41,276 nucleotides of DNA from the IMG/VR virus record IMGVR_UViG_3300022200_000009, positions 1 to 41,276 of that record; one strand, given 5' to 3'. The stretch comes from a virus. Shown here in pieces: positions 29,937 to 37,433 of the stretch (positions are counted from its first letter, which is position 1; every line of letters begins with the position of its first letter). A model generated the notes under the pieces. That model was not told where the DNA came from, did no database searches, and saw nothing but the letters and a program-made list of their open reading frames with translations. The translations under genes and the position numbers were made by a program.

Positions 29937-30165
29937 ATCCTATGATGTTTATATGTGCAGGGGATCTCGCTTGCGAATAGAGGCAGAAAGGCAATTGGCT
30001 GATGCGTGTGGTTCAATTAACAATTATTCTCCGCTTAAGTATTGGGCCGACTGGCAAACGATAAATGGAGGGCGCCCTGCAGCTATAGCCAAGAAAGAAG
30101 TCAATGAAAGCTTCCATGAAAAAGGTGTGACGCAAAAAATTCTTAATTGGTTGCGCTTAAAATAA
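29929..30165 (+). CDS. Hypothetical protein, third gene of the island (78 aa)
   Basis: A soluble, basic product with a Trp/Tyr-rich middle (YSPLKYWADWQTINGG). The ATG at 29929 overlaps the end of the second gene. It is followed by paired terminators facing both ways. No family recognised. Confidence 0.6.
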   Translation: MNKSYDVYMCRGSRLRIEAERQLADACGSINNYSPLKYWADWQTINGGRPAAIAKKEVNESFHEKGVTQKILNWLRLK

Positions 30166-30185
30166 AAAGCCCCAATTAAGGGGCT
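30160..30185 (-). terminator. Leftward terminator after the portal block
   Basis: On the minus strand AGCCCC, loop TTAATT, GGGGCT (30185-30168), then TTTTATTTT. It stops late transcripts before they run antisense through the rightward island. Confidence 0.75.
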
Positions 30186-30190
30186 GTGAT

Positions 30191-30244
30191 TCACTTCTTC
30201 TTAGGTGGCATCTTGCCACCTTTTTTACTGCCTTTGCATGCCAT
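30191..30244 (-). CDS. Lys-rich micropeptide at the portal end (17 aa)
   Basis: MACKGSKKGGKMPPKKK, nine of 17 residues Lys or Gly-adjacent Lys. It starts 20 bp before the portal stop in another frame and ends just before the leftward terminator. Small basic peptides of this type occur beside head genes in other phages; whether this one is translated is unproven. Confidence 0.45.
   Translation of the reverse strand: MACKGSKKGGKMPPKKK
30204..30226 (+). terminator. Rightward terminator of the island at 29488-30165
   Basis: GGTGGCA, loop TCT, TGCCACC (30204-30220), then TTTTTT. It ends the rightward island and lies within the Lys-rich micropeptide read on the other strand. Confidence 0.85.
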
Positions 30245-32384
30245 CTGGTATCGCTCCTATTTTGATGTCAACTTTCGGCGCCATGATTTGATGCGCTTCG
30301 TTAATTGTCTTGATGGTTTGCGCCTCCTTCAGTGAAGTGTCAGCGTTTTTATTATCTGCCTCAGCGTCTAACTTGGCAAGCTCAAGGCCTACTTTGCCCT
30401 CTTGCTCTTTAACCTTCAAGTTAAGCTCTGCAGCTTTCTGCTCTAGCTTCTTCATTTCTAAGTCAAGCATTGCCATCTTGATTTCATGCTGCTGCTTTAG
30501 CAGCTCGTTGTTCTGCTGCTGCAGTTGAGCGTTCATCTGCTCCATTTGCAGGCGCTGATGCTCCATCTGCAATAGTTGCGGGTCTGTTTGTGGTGGCTGC
30601 TGTTGTGATAACTGCATTGCCAGCTCATCCTCACCAATCGCCTGCAGTGACTTAGTAGCAATGGCGATATTAGCGGGTGTCGGATTATCAAACAGTGGCG
30701 CAATCTCAATCAGGACTGACACTGTTTGCATCTTCTGCATTTGGCTTGATTTGGTGGCATCTGCAACTGGCTCAATGTCATAGCCTTGGCGTGTAAAGTC
30801 TTGAGCATAATCAGCTTGCTGGTCGTCCAGCACTTGCAGGTAGATTTGCGGGTCGGTGTACTTGGCGTTTAAGTCAAACATCTTGCTGAACTCTTCAGAC
30901 ATTGAGCGCAAGACTCGGCCAATCAGAGTTGACGTCGGCATCATCTTTTCTTGCAGGATGCCAAGCGTCGTAGCTGCTGGCGCATTAGGTGCAATCATGC
31001 CTTCCATTTGGATGACTGCTGACATGTTACGAGCTTCAGCTTTTGCCGTCTCATTCATCTGCATAAGTGCTGGAGACGGTTCTTTAAAAATGTGTGGCAA
31101 GATGCCGCTTTTAAGTGTTTCTGCGTCTACGTCTAATTGTGTGTATTCTCCAGGCTTAACGACCATTGGCTTTTTGTTTTGCCGGAACTCTTTTGACTTC
31201 CAGCCGCCTTGCAAGTTAGCAAGCGTACCTGAGTCGATTAGCTGGTTTGTGGTCGTGTTGATTAGCTCGCAAGCTCCGGCCAGCAAGTGACAGTAACCCC
31301 AATTTAAAAATGTGCCATCAGGGGCAACGACAAAGCCATACTTGGTGATTAATCCTACTGGTTTAATCTTGACAATCGTCATGCCTTTGTATGCTTTCGA
31401 CTTCAACTCTTCAACAAACTTTTCTTGGTCTACTGCATCAGCCTCTTCTGGCGTCATTGCCGCTACGTTTTTCAGCTCTTCAGTAGCTACGCTGGCAATT
31501 GCTTGTTGCTCAACCTGAGATAGTGGCGCGACTATGCCTTCCCCAACCTTAACTAAGATTGACGACTTATCAAATCGAGCAACGATGCGCACAACCTTTC
31601 CTGTCGGCTTGTGTACTGTTACAATGTACGGCTCTGCATACCCATCCTCGTCTAAGTCAATAGCTGTGCACTGCTCAAGGAAATCATCAGTGACTTCAAC
31701 TTCTTCGCTTTCGTCGCCGTCCTCGTTGTCGTCTTCATCTTCTTTGTCCATCTCAATATCTAGCCAGATACCGGCAGAGATGCGCTCTTTAATTTCATTA
31801 TCAGAGTAGTTTTTGCACTCAGTGAAGCGAGTCATTGCAGACATGCTGCGCTCGTTTTGGTTAACTGCAAAGTTAGGATAAAAGATTGGAACTGAAATGT
31901 TCTTTCCTTCTGTCGGGTCAAAGAATGTTTTTTTGAAGAACACACCAACAGACGCCAAGGCATAAAGCGCCTGCTCCTGCTCGTCTCGCCACTCTTTCAT
32001 CTCATAGTTAAATTGCCAGTTCATAAACTTAGCGACACGGGTCATGCGCATCTGTTTATCTGGAGTGTCTGCGCCAGTAATGCAGCCGCGCACTAGGTTC
32101 TTTTCGGTGAGGATTTCAGATGAAGCCCTATCACCAAATGCAATGACGGCTTCATAAATCATTGGAGATTTGTAGTTGCTTGCGCCGTCCCACGGAAACG
32201 ATTTAGAGCCTTTCGCTGGTTCGGCCACTTTCATGCCTTTCTCTACAGCCTCAGACCATGACGACATGCTATCGCGGTCTTTTCCGTAGTCTTCACAGAC
32301 TTTCTTGCCAATCTCTTCTAATTCTTCTTCATCAAGCAATTCTGCAATGTTTGGATTGTCGATATAAGATAATAACTTTTGCAT
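30225..32384 (-). CDS. Portal protein, P22-like
   Basis: The dodecameric gate for DNA packaging and exit. Its 719 residues are close to the P22 portal (725). Typical stretches are SFPWDGASNYKSPMIYEAVI near 60-80, TRFTECKNYSDNEIK, and LITKYGFVVAPDGTFLNWGY with GACELINTTTNQLIDSGTL in the core. An acidic insert lies near 215-235. The C-terminal 170 residues are a Gln/Lys/Glu-rich helical barrel (QLLQMEHQRLQMEQMNAQLQ), as in the P22 crown. It follows terL apart from a reversed gene at 32489-32773. Confidence 0.85.
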   Translation of the reverse strand: MQKLLSYIDNPNIAELLDEEELEEIGKKVCEDYGKDRDSMSSWSEAVEKGMKVAEPAKGSKSFPWDGASNYKSPMIYEAVIAFGDRASSEILTEKNLVRGCITGADTPDKQMRMTRVAKFMNWQFNYEMKEWRDEQEQALYALASVGVFFKKTFFDPTEGKNISVPIFYPNFAVNQNERSMSAMTRFTECKNYSDNEIKERISAGIWLDIEMDKEDEDDNEDGDESEEVEVTDDFLEQCTAIDLDEDGYAEPYIVTVHKPTGKVVRIVARFDKSSILVKVGEGIVAPLSQVEQQAIASVATEELKNVAAMTPEEADAVDQEKFVEELKSKAYKGMTIVKIKPVGLITKYGFVVAPDGTFLNWGYCHLLAGACELINTTTNQLIDSGTLANLQGGWKSKEFRQNKKPMVVKPGEYTQLDVDAETLKSGILPHIFKEPSPALMQMNETAKAEARNMSAVIQMEGMIAPNAPAATTLGILQEKMMPTSTLIGRVLRSMSEEFSKMFDLNAKYTDPQIYLQVLDDQQADYAQDFTRQGYDIEPVADATKSSQMQKMQTVSVLIEIAPLFDNPTPANIAIATKSLQAIGEDELAMQLSQQQPPQTDPQLLQMEHQRLQMEQMNAQLQQQNNELLKQQHEIKMAMLDLEMKKLEQKAAELNLKVKEQEGKVGLELAKLDAEADNKNADTSLKEAQTIKTINEAHQIMAPKVDIKIGAIPDGMQRQ

Positions 32385-32411
32385 TTGTCAAGCCCCTTAG
32401 AGTATTGGCAC

Positions 32412-32440
32412 AGTATAGCGCAGTGGTCGGAGCAGTGAAA
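32412..32440 (-). promoter_or_regulatory. Leftward promoter of the portal gene
   Basis: TGCGCTATACTG with -10 at 32417-32412, 28 bp upstream of the portal start. The -35 (TTTCAC, 17-bp spacer) is weak and overlaps the GGTCGG element of the divergent promoter. The layout is identical to 9535-9583. Confidence 0.55.
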
Positions 32441-32461
32441 GTGCGAGACTTACTGTATACT
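32422..32461 (+). promoter_or_regulatory. Phage promoter with GGTCGG element, copy 4
   Basis: AGTGGTCGGAGCAGT (32422-32436), 19 bp, then TATACT (32456-32461). It lies 28 bp upstream of the single rightward gene at 32489 and back-to-back with the portal promoter. Confidence 0.65.
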
Positions 32462-32488
32462 GCTATCTACAATAAATAGGAGATTATC

Positions 32489-32773
32489 ATGGAATACGAA
32501 GATCAAATAGATGCGCTGGAAAATGAGATTGAACATATTGAAAAGCAAATACTGTCATTAATGGAAAAGCAGTACGCCGAAACTCACGCAAAAGACATTG
32601 ACGTTGGCGATAAGGTTGTATTTAAAGCAACTGACATTCTAGCCACGGTCGAAAGTTCTAGTTTTGTAGCCGCAAACTTTCATGGCGATAGATACGTACG
32701 CTACATCTTGGTGTGCAAAACAAAAAGTGGAAAAACATACACAATGCAGCGCTGCGAGGTTGAAAAGCTTTAA
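32489..32773 (+). CDS. Hypothetical protein, solitary rightward island (94 aa)
   Basis: An N-terminal coiled coil (DQIDALENEIEHIEKQILSL, about 5-24) is joined to a small beta domain (DIDVGDKVVFKATDILATVE, YILVCKTKSGKTYTMQRCEV). The second half reads like a KOW/SH3-type barrel, which is an impression only. AGGAG precedes the ATG. It lies between terL and portal, against their direction, with its own promoter; no plus-strand terminator is visible. Confidence 0.65.
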   Translation: MEYEDQIDALENEIEHIEKQILSLMEKQYAETHAKDIDVGDKVVFKATDILATVESSSFVAANFHGDRYVRYILVCKTKSGKTYTMQRCEVEKL

Positions 32774-32779
32774 TTCTAA

Positions 32780-34213
32780 TCAATATCCTAGACTGCCGCG
32801 CTCGCTATAGTTGTTGTCGTAATCGTCATCATCTTGTGATAGGTGGTATTTGCTTTCAGCGTAGCGCCGCATCATGTATGCGTATCGAACACAGCTTATT
32901 GCATCATCAGCGACTTTAACAATCTTTCCGTTATCATCCCTGTGGTACTGCATAACCTCATCTAAAAATTCTTGGCAAGTGTCGAATACAATCATCTTGC
33001 CAGTTTTAAATCTGTCGTACATCTCCATGATACCCTGTTCGACGCTGTTTGACCCATCCGGCCATTTAGCGTGATTGCTGAGCATGTTCCAGCCAGCTTC
33101 TTTGTAATAGCTCATCTGCGTACGACCAGAGCCTTTCTCTGTCTGTAGTCCGTCATGCGGCCATGCTGTCGGTACGTTGCTAGCCCATGATTTTACACGG
33201 TGCCATACTTCATAAGGCTGCTGCTTTTGCGCCCTATACAAATGAGCGACATAGCAAACGTCTTCATCTGGGTCAACCCATAATTGACAATGAGCCTGAG
33301 GGTGATCCCACCCAAAGTCCATGGCGTTTATCATCAGCCAATGGTCAGGCATTTTGAATGGCTTGCATGTTGGTATTTTGATATCGAATATTAGGCCAGT
33401 GCCAAGAAGAGGCAAGCCCTTAGTGCGCATATCACGCTGCCACTCAGGAAATCCAGCAAGCAACTGCTCTTTTGTTTCTTGCGTAAGGTGAAGTGCATCA
33501 TCCCATGTTGCACGCTGGATATACTGTCCGGCGCCTGGTGAATCCATGAATTGCACAACCAATTCTGTTCTGCCGTTTTCTGGTGTAAATGTGAGGATTC
33601 CACGGCCGCCACGACCTTTATCGCCAGTGGCAGTTCGAGTTAATACCTGCGGGTATATTGCCCTATCTCTTGGCTCTTCATCGATGTGATACCAATCAAC
33701 TGAGTCTCCCATTAAAGCATGAGCGCCCTGACTATAAGACCAGAACTGGCAAATGGACTCGCCACCAGATTTGTGCTTTACCCTAATTTCCCTCATAGCT
33801 CCAGAAGTGCCCTGCGCCGAGTAATATCCTGCCAGTCTTTCTTTGTGAATTAATCCGCCCATGAACTCGCCGCCTTCCATGCGGCCGAACATTGGTAGCT
33901 GTAGCAAGTCTCTAGTTTTTTCCATTGAAAAGCCAAGCAACCAAACCCTAGGTGGATGATCAAACATGTGCCCGCTCCAATCGTCGGGATAATCGCCTGT
34001 TAAATGATATGCATCAATTGTCAATCCAGTCCTTGTCTTTCCAACCCTGTTTGCAGCCATTAGCATGCAAGACCTATTTGCGTTGGTGGCTCCTATAAAC
34101 TTTTTTTGCCACTCATAAAGCCCAGAGTATTGGTTGATAAGCTGATTCATTTCGGCTCTTCTTGCTTTTTCCTCAAGCAGTCGGATTAGCTCAATCTTTG
34201 CAGCTCTACTCAT
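32780..34213 (-). CDS. Terminase large subunit
   Basis: The packaging motor and nuclease, 477 residues. The ATPase domain has Walker A ANRVGKT (54-60) and a HIDEEP Walker B/catalytic Glu motif (about residue 190). The nuclease domain has AMDFGWDHP (first catalytic Asp, about residue 300) and a late VADDAISCVRY (second acidic site). Length and motif order fit headful-type terminases of the P22-related group. It overlaps terS by 4 bp. Confidence 0.9.
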   Translation of the reverse strand: MSRAAKIELIRLLEEKARRAEMNQLINQYSGLYEWQKKFIGATNANRSCMLMAANRVGKTRTGLTIDAYHLTGDYPDDWSGHMFDHPPRVWLLGFSMEKTRDLLQLPMFGRMEGGEFMGGLIHKERLAGYYSAQGTSGAMREIRVKHKSGGESICQFWSYSQGAHALMGDSVDWYHIDEEPRDRAIYPQVLTRTATGDKGRGGRGILTFTPENGRTELVVQFMDSPGAGQYIQRATWDDALHLTQETKEQLLAGFPEWQRDMRTKGLPLLGTGLIFDIKIPTCKPFKMPDHWLMINAMDFGWDHPQAHCQLWVDPDEDVCYVAHLYRAQKQQPYEVWHRVKSWASNVPTAWPHDGLQTEKGSGRTQMSYYKEAGWNMLSNHAKWPDGSNSVEQGIMEMYDRFKTGKMIVFDTCQEFLDEVMQYHRDDNGKIVKVADDAISCVRYAYMMRRYAESKYHLSQDDDDYDNNYSERGSLGY

Positions 34214-34695
34214 TGCTTAGACAATTCTCTAATGCGCTGGTCTAATTCTTCGTCGCTCGCCTTGTTGATGTCGATTGAGCCAGAGTGTTCAGTTTGAGTT
34301 TTATCAGACAAGCCCAAGTCTCGAGCTATGATGTTGGCGTTTAACAGGTCTGCCGCTGCTCCTGCAAACTTTTGCTGGTATATGACTTGCTCGGCCTCGT
34401 ATACGACCCTGCGAAAATCTTCATCTCCGCAGTCCTTATATCTATTAAATGTTGTATCATCTACGCCCAAAAAGAAGCACAATCCAGCCTTAGTCATTGC
34501 GCGCATCTTAGCAACTGGCATGTCAATGACGCCACCTTGAAACTGAGATACTTTATTCTCCCACAAGGGATTATCTTCTACCCATTGAAAGTATTCTTGG
34601 CATGATTCCCACAGTAGCTCGGCAGACGAAAACGCCTTATCTCTCCCGTGCGTAGCCCTTGCTTTCCAGAACTGATTTCCTTTCGGGGCTGGCAT
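34210..34695 (-). CDS. Terminase small subunit, P22 gp3-like
   Basis: Recognises the packaging site and feeds DNA to the large subunit. The 161-residue protein matches P22 gp3 (162) in length and in sequence pattern throughout: APKGNQFWKARATHGRDKAF at the start, EYFQWVEDNPLWE, PVAKMRAMTKAGLCFFLGVD and FAGAAADLLNANIIARDLGL. P22 gp3 sets a headful pac mechanism, which agrees with a circularly permuted genome. The start overlaps the preceding stop (TAATG). Confidence 0.92.
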   Translation of the reverse strand: MPAPKGNQFWKARATHGRDKAFSSAELLWESCQEYFQWVEDNPLWENKVSQFQGGVIDMPVAKMRAMTKAGLCFFLGVDDTTFNRYKDCGDEDFRRVVYEAEQVIYQQKFAGAAADLLNANIIARDLGLSDKTQTEHSGSIDINKASDEELDQRIRELSKQ

Positions 34696-34823
34696 TACTC
34701 ACTCTCCGCTTTAGCCTTAGCTTCTGCGTATTCTGCAGAGTTCTCGCCGAAGTGCTCAAGGATTTGTTGCAGCTCGTTATTTATTGGAGCCTCAGTGGGT
34801 GTAGGTTTCTTTTTTGCGGTCAT
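34695..34823 (-). CDS. Small protein leading the terminase operon (42 aa)
   Basis: MTAKKKPTPTEAPINN, then a helix with Gln, Glu and Ala (ELQQILEHFGENSAEYAEAK). GAGG precedes the ATG at 34823 and its stop overlaps terS (TAATG), so it couples terS translation. No family recognised. Confidence 0.55.
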   Translation of the reverse strand: MTAKKKPTPTEAPINNELQQILEHFGENSAEYAEAKAKAESE

Positions 34824-34855
34824 GGTCTTTGCCTCTAAGGTTGTCTATTGGTTTC

Positions 34856-34884
34856 AGTATAGCCCATATGCAGAAATGAAAAAA
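34856..34884 (-). promoter_or_regulatory. Leftward promoter of the terminase genes
   Basis: TGGGCTATACTG with -10 TATACT at 34861-34856. The -35 position is TTTTTT, the T tract of the preceding terminator, so this promoter likely needs an activator. It shares the CAGTATAGCCCA core with 9535. Confidence 0.5.
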
Positions 34885-34900
34885 GCCCCGTAGTGGGGCT
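34879..34900 (-). terminator. Terminator of the right-hand accessory cluster
   Basis: On the minus strand AGCCCC, loop ACTAC, GGGGCT, then TTTTTT. It ends the leftward accessory cluster just before the terminase promoter. Confidence 0.85.
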
Positions 34901-34988
34901 AGTTTATGAGTAAGGCGACGAGCAGAATTAATGCAATCATAAAAATAAATGCAATCAACTGAGCTATTTCATCGTGAGGAAACTTCAT
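34899..34988 (-). CDS. Membrane micropeptide, last gene of the accessory cluster (29 aa)
   Basis: MKFPHDEIAQ followed by one hydrophobic span (LIAFIFMIALILLVALLIN). The ATG at 34988 overlaps the previous stop (ATGA); an ATG two codons upstream is also possible. Its stop lies at the foot of the terminator stem. Function unknown. Confidence 0.5.
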   Translation of the reverse strand: MKFPHDEIAQLIAFIFMIALILLVALLIN

Positions 34989-35233
34989 TCGCATTTAACT
35001 CCCGCCGCATCAAGCTGTTTTTTAAAATCATCTATGCACTCTAATGATTTATCTCCAAGCCAGAACTTAACTTCTGGCAACTTAACCACTAGCGACTGGC
35101 GGGATGCTTGCCAAACGTTCCAGTCGTGGCTAACGCATTCATTTGAATAAACTCCGTTGCTCATTCCAATTCTTGCGACACCGTGATATCTGCTAGCCCA
35201 GTCCTCAAACTCTTTCCGCATCTGCTCAATCAT
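34985..35233 (-). CDS. Conserved small phage protein (82 aa)
   Basis: IEQMRKEFEDWASRYHG, then NGVYSNECVSHDWNVWQASR and SLVVKLP: a recurring domain in phage and prophage hypothetical proteins, whose role is not known. The ATG at 35233 overlaps the end of the upstream gene by 8 bp; an in-frame extension would lie inside that gene. Confidence 0.6.
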   Translation of the reverse strand: MIEQMRKEFEDWASRYHGVARIGMSNGVYSNECVSHDWNVWQASRQSLVVKLPEVKFWLGDKSLECIDDFKKQLDAAGVKCE

Positions 35234-35567
35234 GCCATATCTCCGCATTTTTAATAAACTCAATCCCGTCAACAATCTCCAACAACGCATCCTTGCGCTT
35301 ATCGTCAGGCGCTACATCAGCACAATGCTTTAGCTTGTTGATTGCTTCGCTTAGGCAGAATGCGTAGTCGCTGCTTGGTTGATTTGAGCACTCTTGGTAG
35401 TCTGACGCTCTTAAAATATCTACCGTTGTATATCTATCTATGCACCAGACTCCATCAATTAGCGCCCTTGGAAAATCAAACTTTGATGTATCTCTAAACT
35501 TTCCATATGCGAAGCAGTTTGCTCTAGCAGGAGCCTCAACGCCGTTTACTGTCCATTTGTTTGTCAT
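35226..35567 (-). CDS. Hypothetical protein (113 aa)
   Basis: A soluble protein with a compact first half (NGVEAPARANCFAYGKFRDT) and a helical second half (CLSEAINKLKHCADVAPDDK). No family recognised. It overlaps both neighbours by a few bases. Confidence 0.6.
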   Translation of the reverse strand: MTNKWTVNGVEAPARANCFAYGKFRDTSKFDFPRALIDGVWCIDRYTTVDILRASDYQECSNQPSSDYAFCLSEAINKLKHCADVAPDDKRKDALLEIVDGIEFIKNAEIWHD

Positions 35568-35794
35568 TTTGTGCGCTCCAGTTCTGCTAGTAATGCGTCT
35601 GCGTGTGCCACTGCGCTAATTGCGGCCACGTTAGTAAACTCCGAATTATCGCAAGACAAAATACCCTGCAATGCCGCCATTGCAAACATTTCGCGCTTGT
35701 TGAGGCCGCCAGCAGAATGGCACTCTGCAATATCTCCAATCTGCTGAAATATCGTTGTTGGCATTGCCGGTAAATCACCATTTTTAATAGTCAT
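35564..35794 (-). CDS. Conserved phage protein with GLNKREMFAM motif (76 aa)
   Basis: The NGDLPAMP opening, GLNKREMFAMAALQGIL core and VAHADALLAELE end match a short protein common in phages of enteric and related bacteria. Function unknown. The ATG at 35794 has a GGAG site; a GTG two codons upstream is less likely. Confidence 0.65.
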   Translation of the reverse strand: MTIKNGDLPAMPTTIFQQIGDIAECHSAGGLNKREMFAMAALQGILSCDNSEFTNVAAISAVAHADALLAELERTK

Positions 35795-35796
35795 AT

Positions 35797-35985
35797 TCAC
35801 TCTCCAGTTAATACAAGTTGATCAGCAGCTCTTGCAAGCTCTGCAACGCCAACGCAAACCACATAAAACAAATCAGGCTTGTGATGGTGCCAGTTTGTTA
35901 GCGTCTGCAATGACGTGCCTGTCTTGTCGGTTATTTGCTTCAGGCTTTTGCAGCCTAATTGTTTGGCTAGTTGGGAGGCTGTCAT
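35797..35985 (-). CDS. Small HTH protein (62 aa)
   Basis: TASQLAKQLGCKSLKQITDKTG then SLQTLTNWHHHKPDLF is a bent HTH of the kind seen in excisionase-like and Cro-like proteins; the rest is one helix. It could be the local regulator of the accessory cluster. The start at Met 35985 is preferred to an upstream TTG. Confidence 0.55.
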   Translation of the reverse strand: MTASQLAKQLGCKSLKQITDKTGTSLQTLTNWHHHKPDLFYVVCVGVAELARAADQLVLTGE

Positions 35986-35999
35986 TTTATTTCTCAAAG

Positions 36000-36749
36000 T
36001 TAAAACATATCCAATTGAATTTCAGATTTTAAATTGTATTGCTTTATTAAATTTATAGAGTCGGTTGAATTTAGCTGCTCTATCCTCTCAGTTAAAACGG
36101 CAGCCCTAGTTTCTTTGCTTGCTGGCTGGTACGTGCCTTTCCATGCGCTATCAATGCCAATATTTCTTGCTACGTTTGTGCTGTCAGCAGATGACAATGG
36201 TAATCTTGAAAAAACAGCAGGGTTTAACATTCTTAATCCATGTAATTTGCAAACTGGCCTGCCGTATGTGTCGCATATATGCGGCAGAACATCAGCCATT
36301 CGATCAATCAATTTTTCAGGCTTCGAAACGTCATACTCACCAGAGCTTCCAATTGCCACTATCGGCCATTCATTGGCCAGCATAACCAAGCGATCAATTG
36401 ATTCGTTAGTATGCCAAACAGCGGCCGCCTGATGCTTTTTAAAAGGCCATAAATTTAGCAGTTCATTATTTTCTTTTTCTGTACCTTCTATAACATCAGG
36501 AACAACGGCAAAGTCAAATCCTGGATGATTACGCCACATATCAACCCAATTAAAATATAATGACCAATCAATTGTCTTTCCTGATTTCCAGAAGCTAAAT
36601 GCGCCGTTATCAAGTGAAAAACTTTGGCAAATCTCAGCAGCTAATCCGAGTTGCCGGAAATCAGCAAAGCTGACAAATGCGTGCCTCCCTTTCCATGTTT
36701 TTATGGCGCATGGGTCTGGAGTAATTGGGCCTCCATGGTAATGAATCAT
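36000..36749 (-). CDS. TGT/DpdA-like TIM-barrel protein
   Basis: A 249-residue protein resembling tRNA-guanine transglycosylase-like enzymes, including phage DpdA, which exchange guanine for a 7-deazaguanine. Key segments: SLDNGAF with Asp 47 (compare the DSGGF general-base motif of TGT), FDFAVVPDVIEG with Asp 79 and Asp 85, AVWHTNES, AIGSSG (132-137), CKLHGLRML (167-175) and SSADSTN (186-192). The pattern is one I know from uncharacterised phage proteins. The length is shorter than classical TGT or DpdA (about 350-400). No preQ0 synthesis or transport genes are visible, so any base would be host-derived. The start overlaps the previous stop (ATGA); an upstream GTG is less likely. Confidence 0.5.
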   Translation of the reverse strand: MIHYHGGPITPDPCAIKTWKGRHAFVSFADFRQLGLAAEICQSFSLDNGAFSFWKSGKTIDWSLYFNWVDMWRNHPGFDFAVVPDVIEGTEKENNELLNLWPFKKHQAAAVWHTNESIDRLVMLANEWPIVAIGSSGEYDVSKPEKLIDRMADVLPHICDTYGRPVCKLHGLRMLNPAVFSRLPLSSADSTNVARNIGIDSAWKGTYQPASKETRAAVLTERIEQLNSTDSINLIKQYNLKSEIQLDMF

Positions 36750-36985
36750 AAAAACAACTCTCGCCACGCGGCCTCAAAATAACACTCCTCAGCCTCATCT
36801 AAGCATCCAAAATTTTTAAATCCATTTTCCCAAATTTCAATATTTGCATTTTCTAAAGCGCATTGCAGATCAGACACTTGATTGTGGCTATCCACCATGC
36901 TAATAGAGCAATTAAGATTCGGATATTTTTTAGACATGCGTTCTATGTAGTCTCTCACGTTTTCGTAGTTGTAGAAAATATTCAT
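36746..36985 (-). CDS. Hypothetical protein (79 aa)
   Basis: An aromatic, acidic protein (FYNYENVRDYIERMSKKYPN, then GCLDEAEECYFEAAWREL). No family recognised. Coupled to the TGT-like gene by ATGA and preceded by a sigma-70-like promoter at 37017-37044. Confidence 0.55.
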   Translation of the reverse strand: MNIFYNYENVRDYIERMSKKYPNLNCSISMVDSHNQVSDLQCALENANIEIWENGFKNFGCLDEAEECYFEAAWRELFL

Positions 36986-37016
36986 TTTTTATCCAGTAAA
37001 ATTAACTCTCCCAATC

Positions 37017-37044
37017 ATCATAGCAAGCTATTTTATCTTTGCAA
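37017..37044 (-). promoter_or_regulatory. Leftward promoter inside the accessory cluster
   Basis: TTGCAA (37044-37039), 16 bp, TATGAT (37022-37017), 32 bp upstream of the gene at 36985. It would allow the TGT-like gene to be expressed separately from the cluster's first half. Confidence 0.5.
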
Positions 37045-37275
37045 GCATTTAATCAAATTATTTAAAATTAATCGCTCAGCAACATTCAATATTTGCTGTC
37101 TATCACCAGGACTCGCCGCAATCAAATCAAGCAGCGACGCCTTAGTCAGTTGGTCGCTCGTTTGTTGCAGCAGTCTTGCTGCGGTTTGCACGATGACAGC
37201 CTGTTGCGGCTGCTTGTCTTGTTGTGCTATGCGCCTGGCTAGGCACAATGTAAGTGTTTCGCTTATGGCTTTCAT
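37033..37275 (-). CDS. Hypothetical helical protein (80 aa)
   Basis: Ala/Gln/Leu-rich and fully helical (AVIVQTAARLLQQTSDQLTK, then AERLILNNLIKCL). The start overlaps the previous stop (ATGA). No family recognised. Confidence 0.55.
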   Translation of the reverse strand: MKAISETLTLCLARRIAQQDKQPQQAVIVQTAARLLQQTSDQLTKASLLDLIAASPGDRQQILNVAERLILNNLIKCLQR

Positions 37276-37433
37276 TTTCTAATCTCATGCCACTTGTAAC
37301 CGCCGCCACTAGCCACAAGCTCACCGTTCGCAATCATGCGCTTGGCAACTTCCCTGCTATTCGGCTTTAAGTCCGCCAGCTTTAGAAGGCCGTTTTGGGA
37401 TTTCTTTTTTATCGCTTGGTGTAATCCGGTCAT
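37272..37433 (-). CDS. Small winged-helix-like protein (53 aa)
   Basis: QAIKKKSQNGLLKLADLKPN, SREVAKRMIANGELVASGGG and YKWHEI fit a mini winged-helix used in phage regulators and primase-associated domains. The stop of the upstream gene touches its start. It is coupled to the next gene by ATGA. Confidence 0.55.
   Translation of the reverse strand: MTGLHQAIKKKSQNGLLKLADLKPNSREVAKRMIANGELVASGGGYKWHEIRK

Noticed and set aside
35797-35985. Excisionase as evidence for lysogeny
   Set aside because: The small HTH is compatible with Xis, but no integrase or attachment site is visible, so a temperate lifestyle is not supported.
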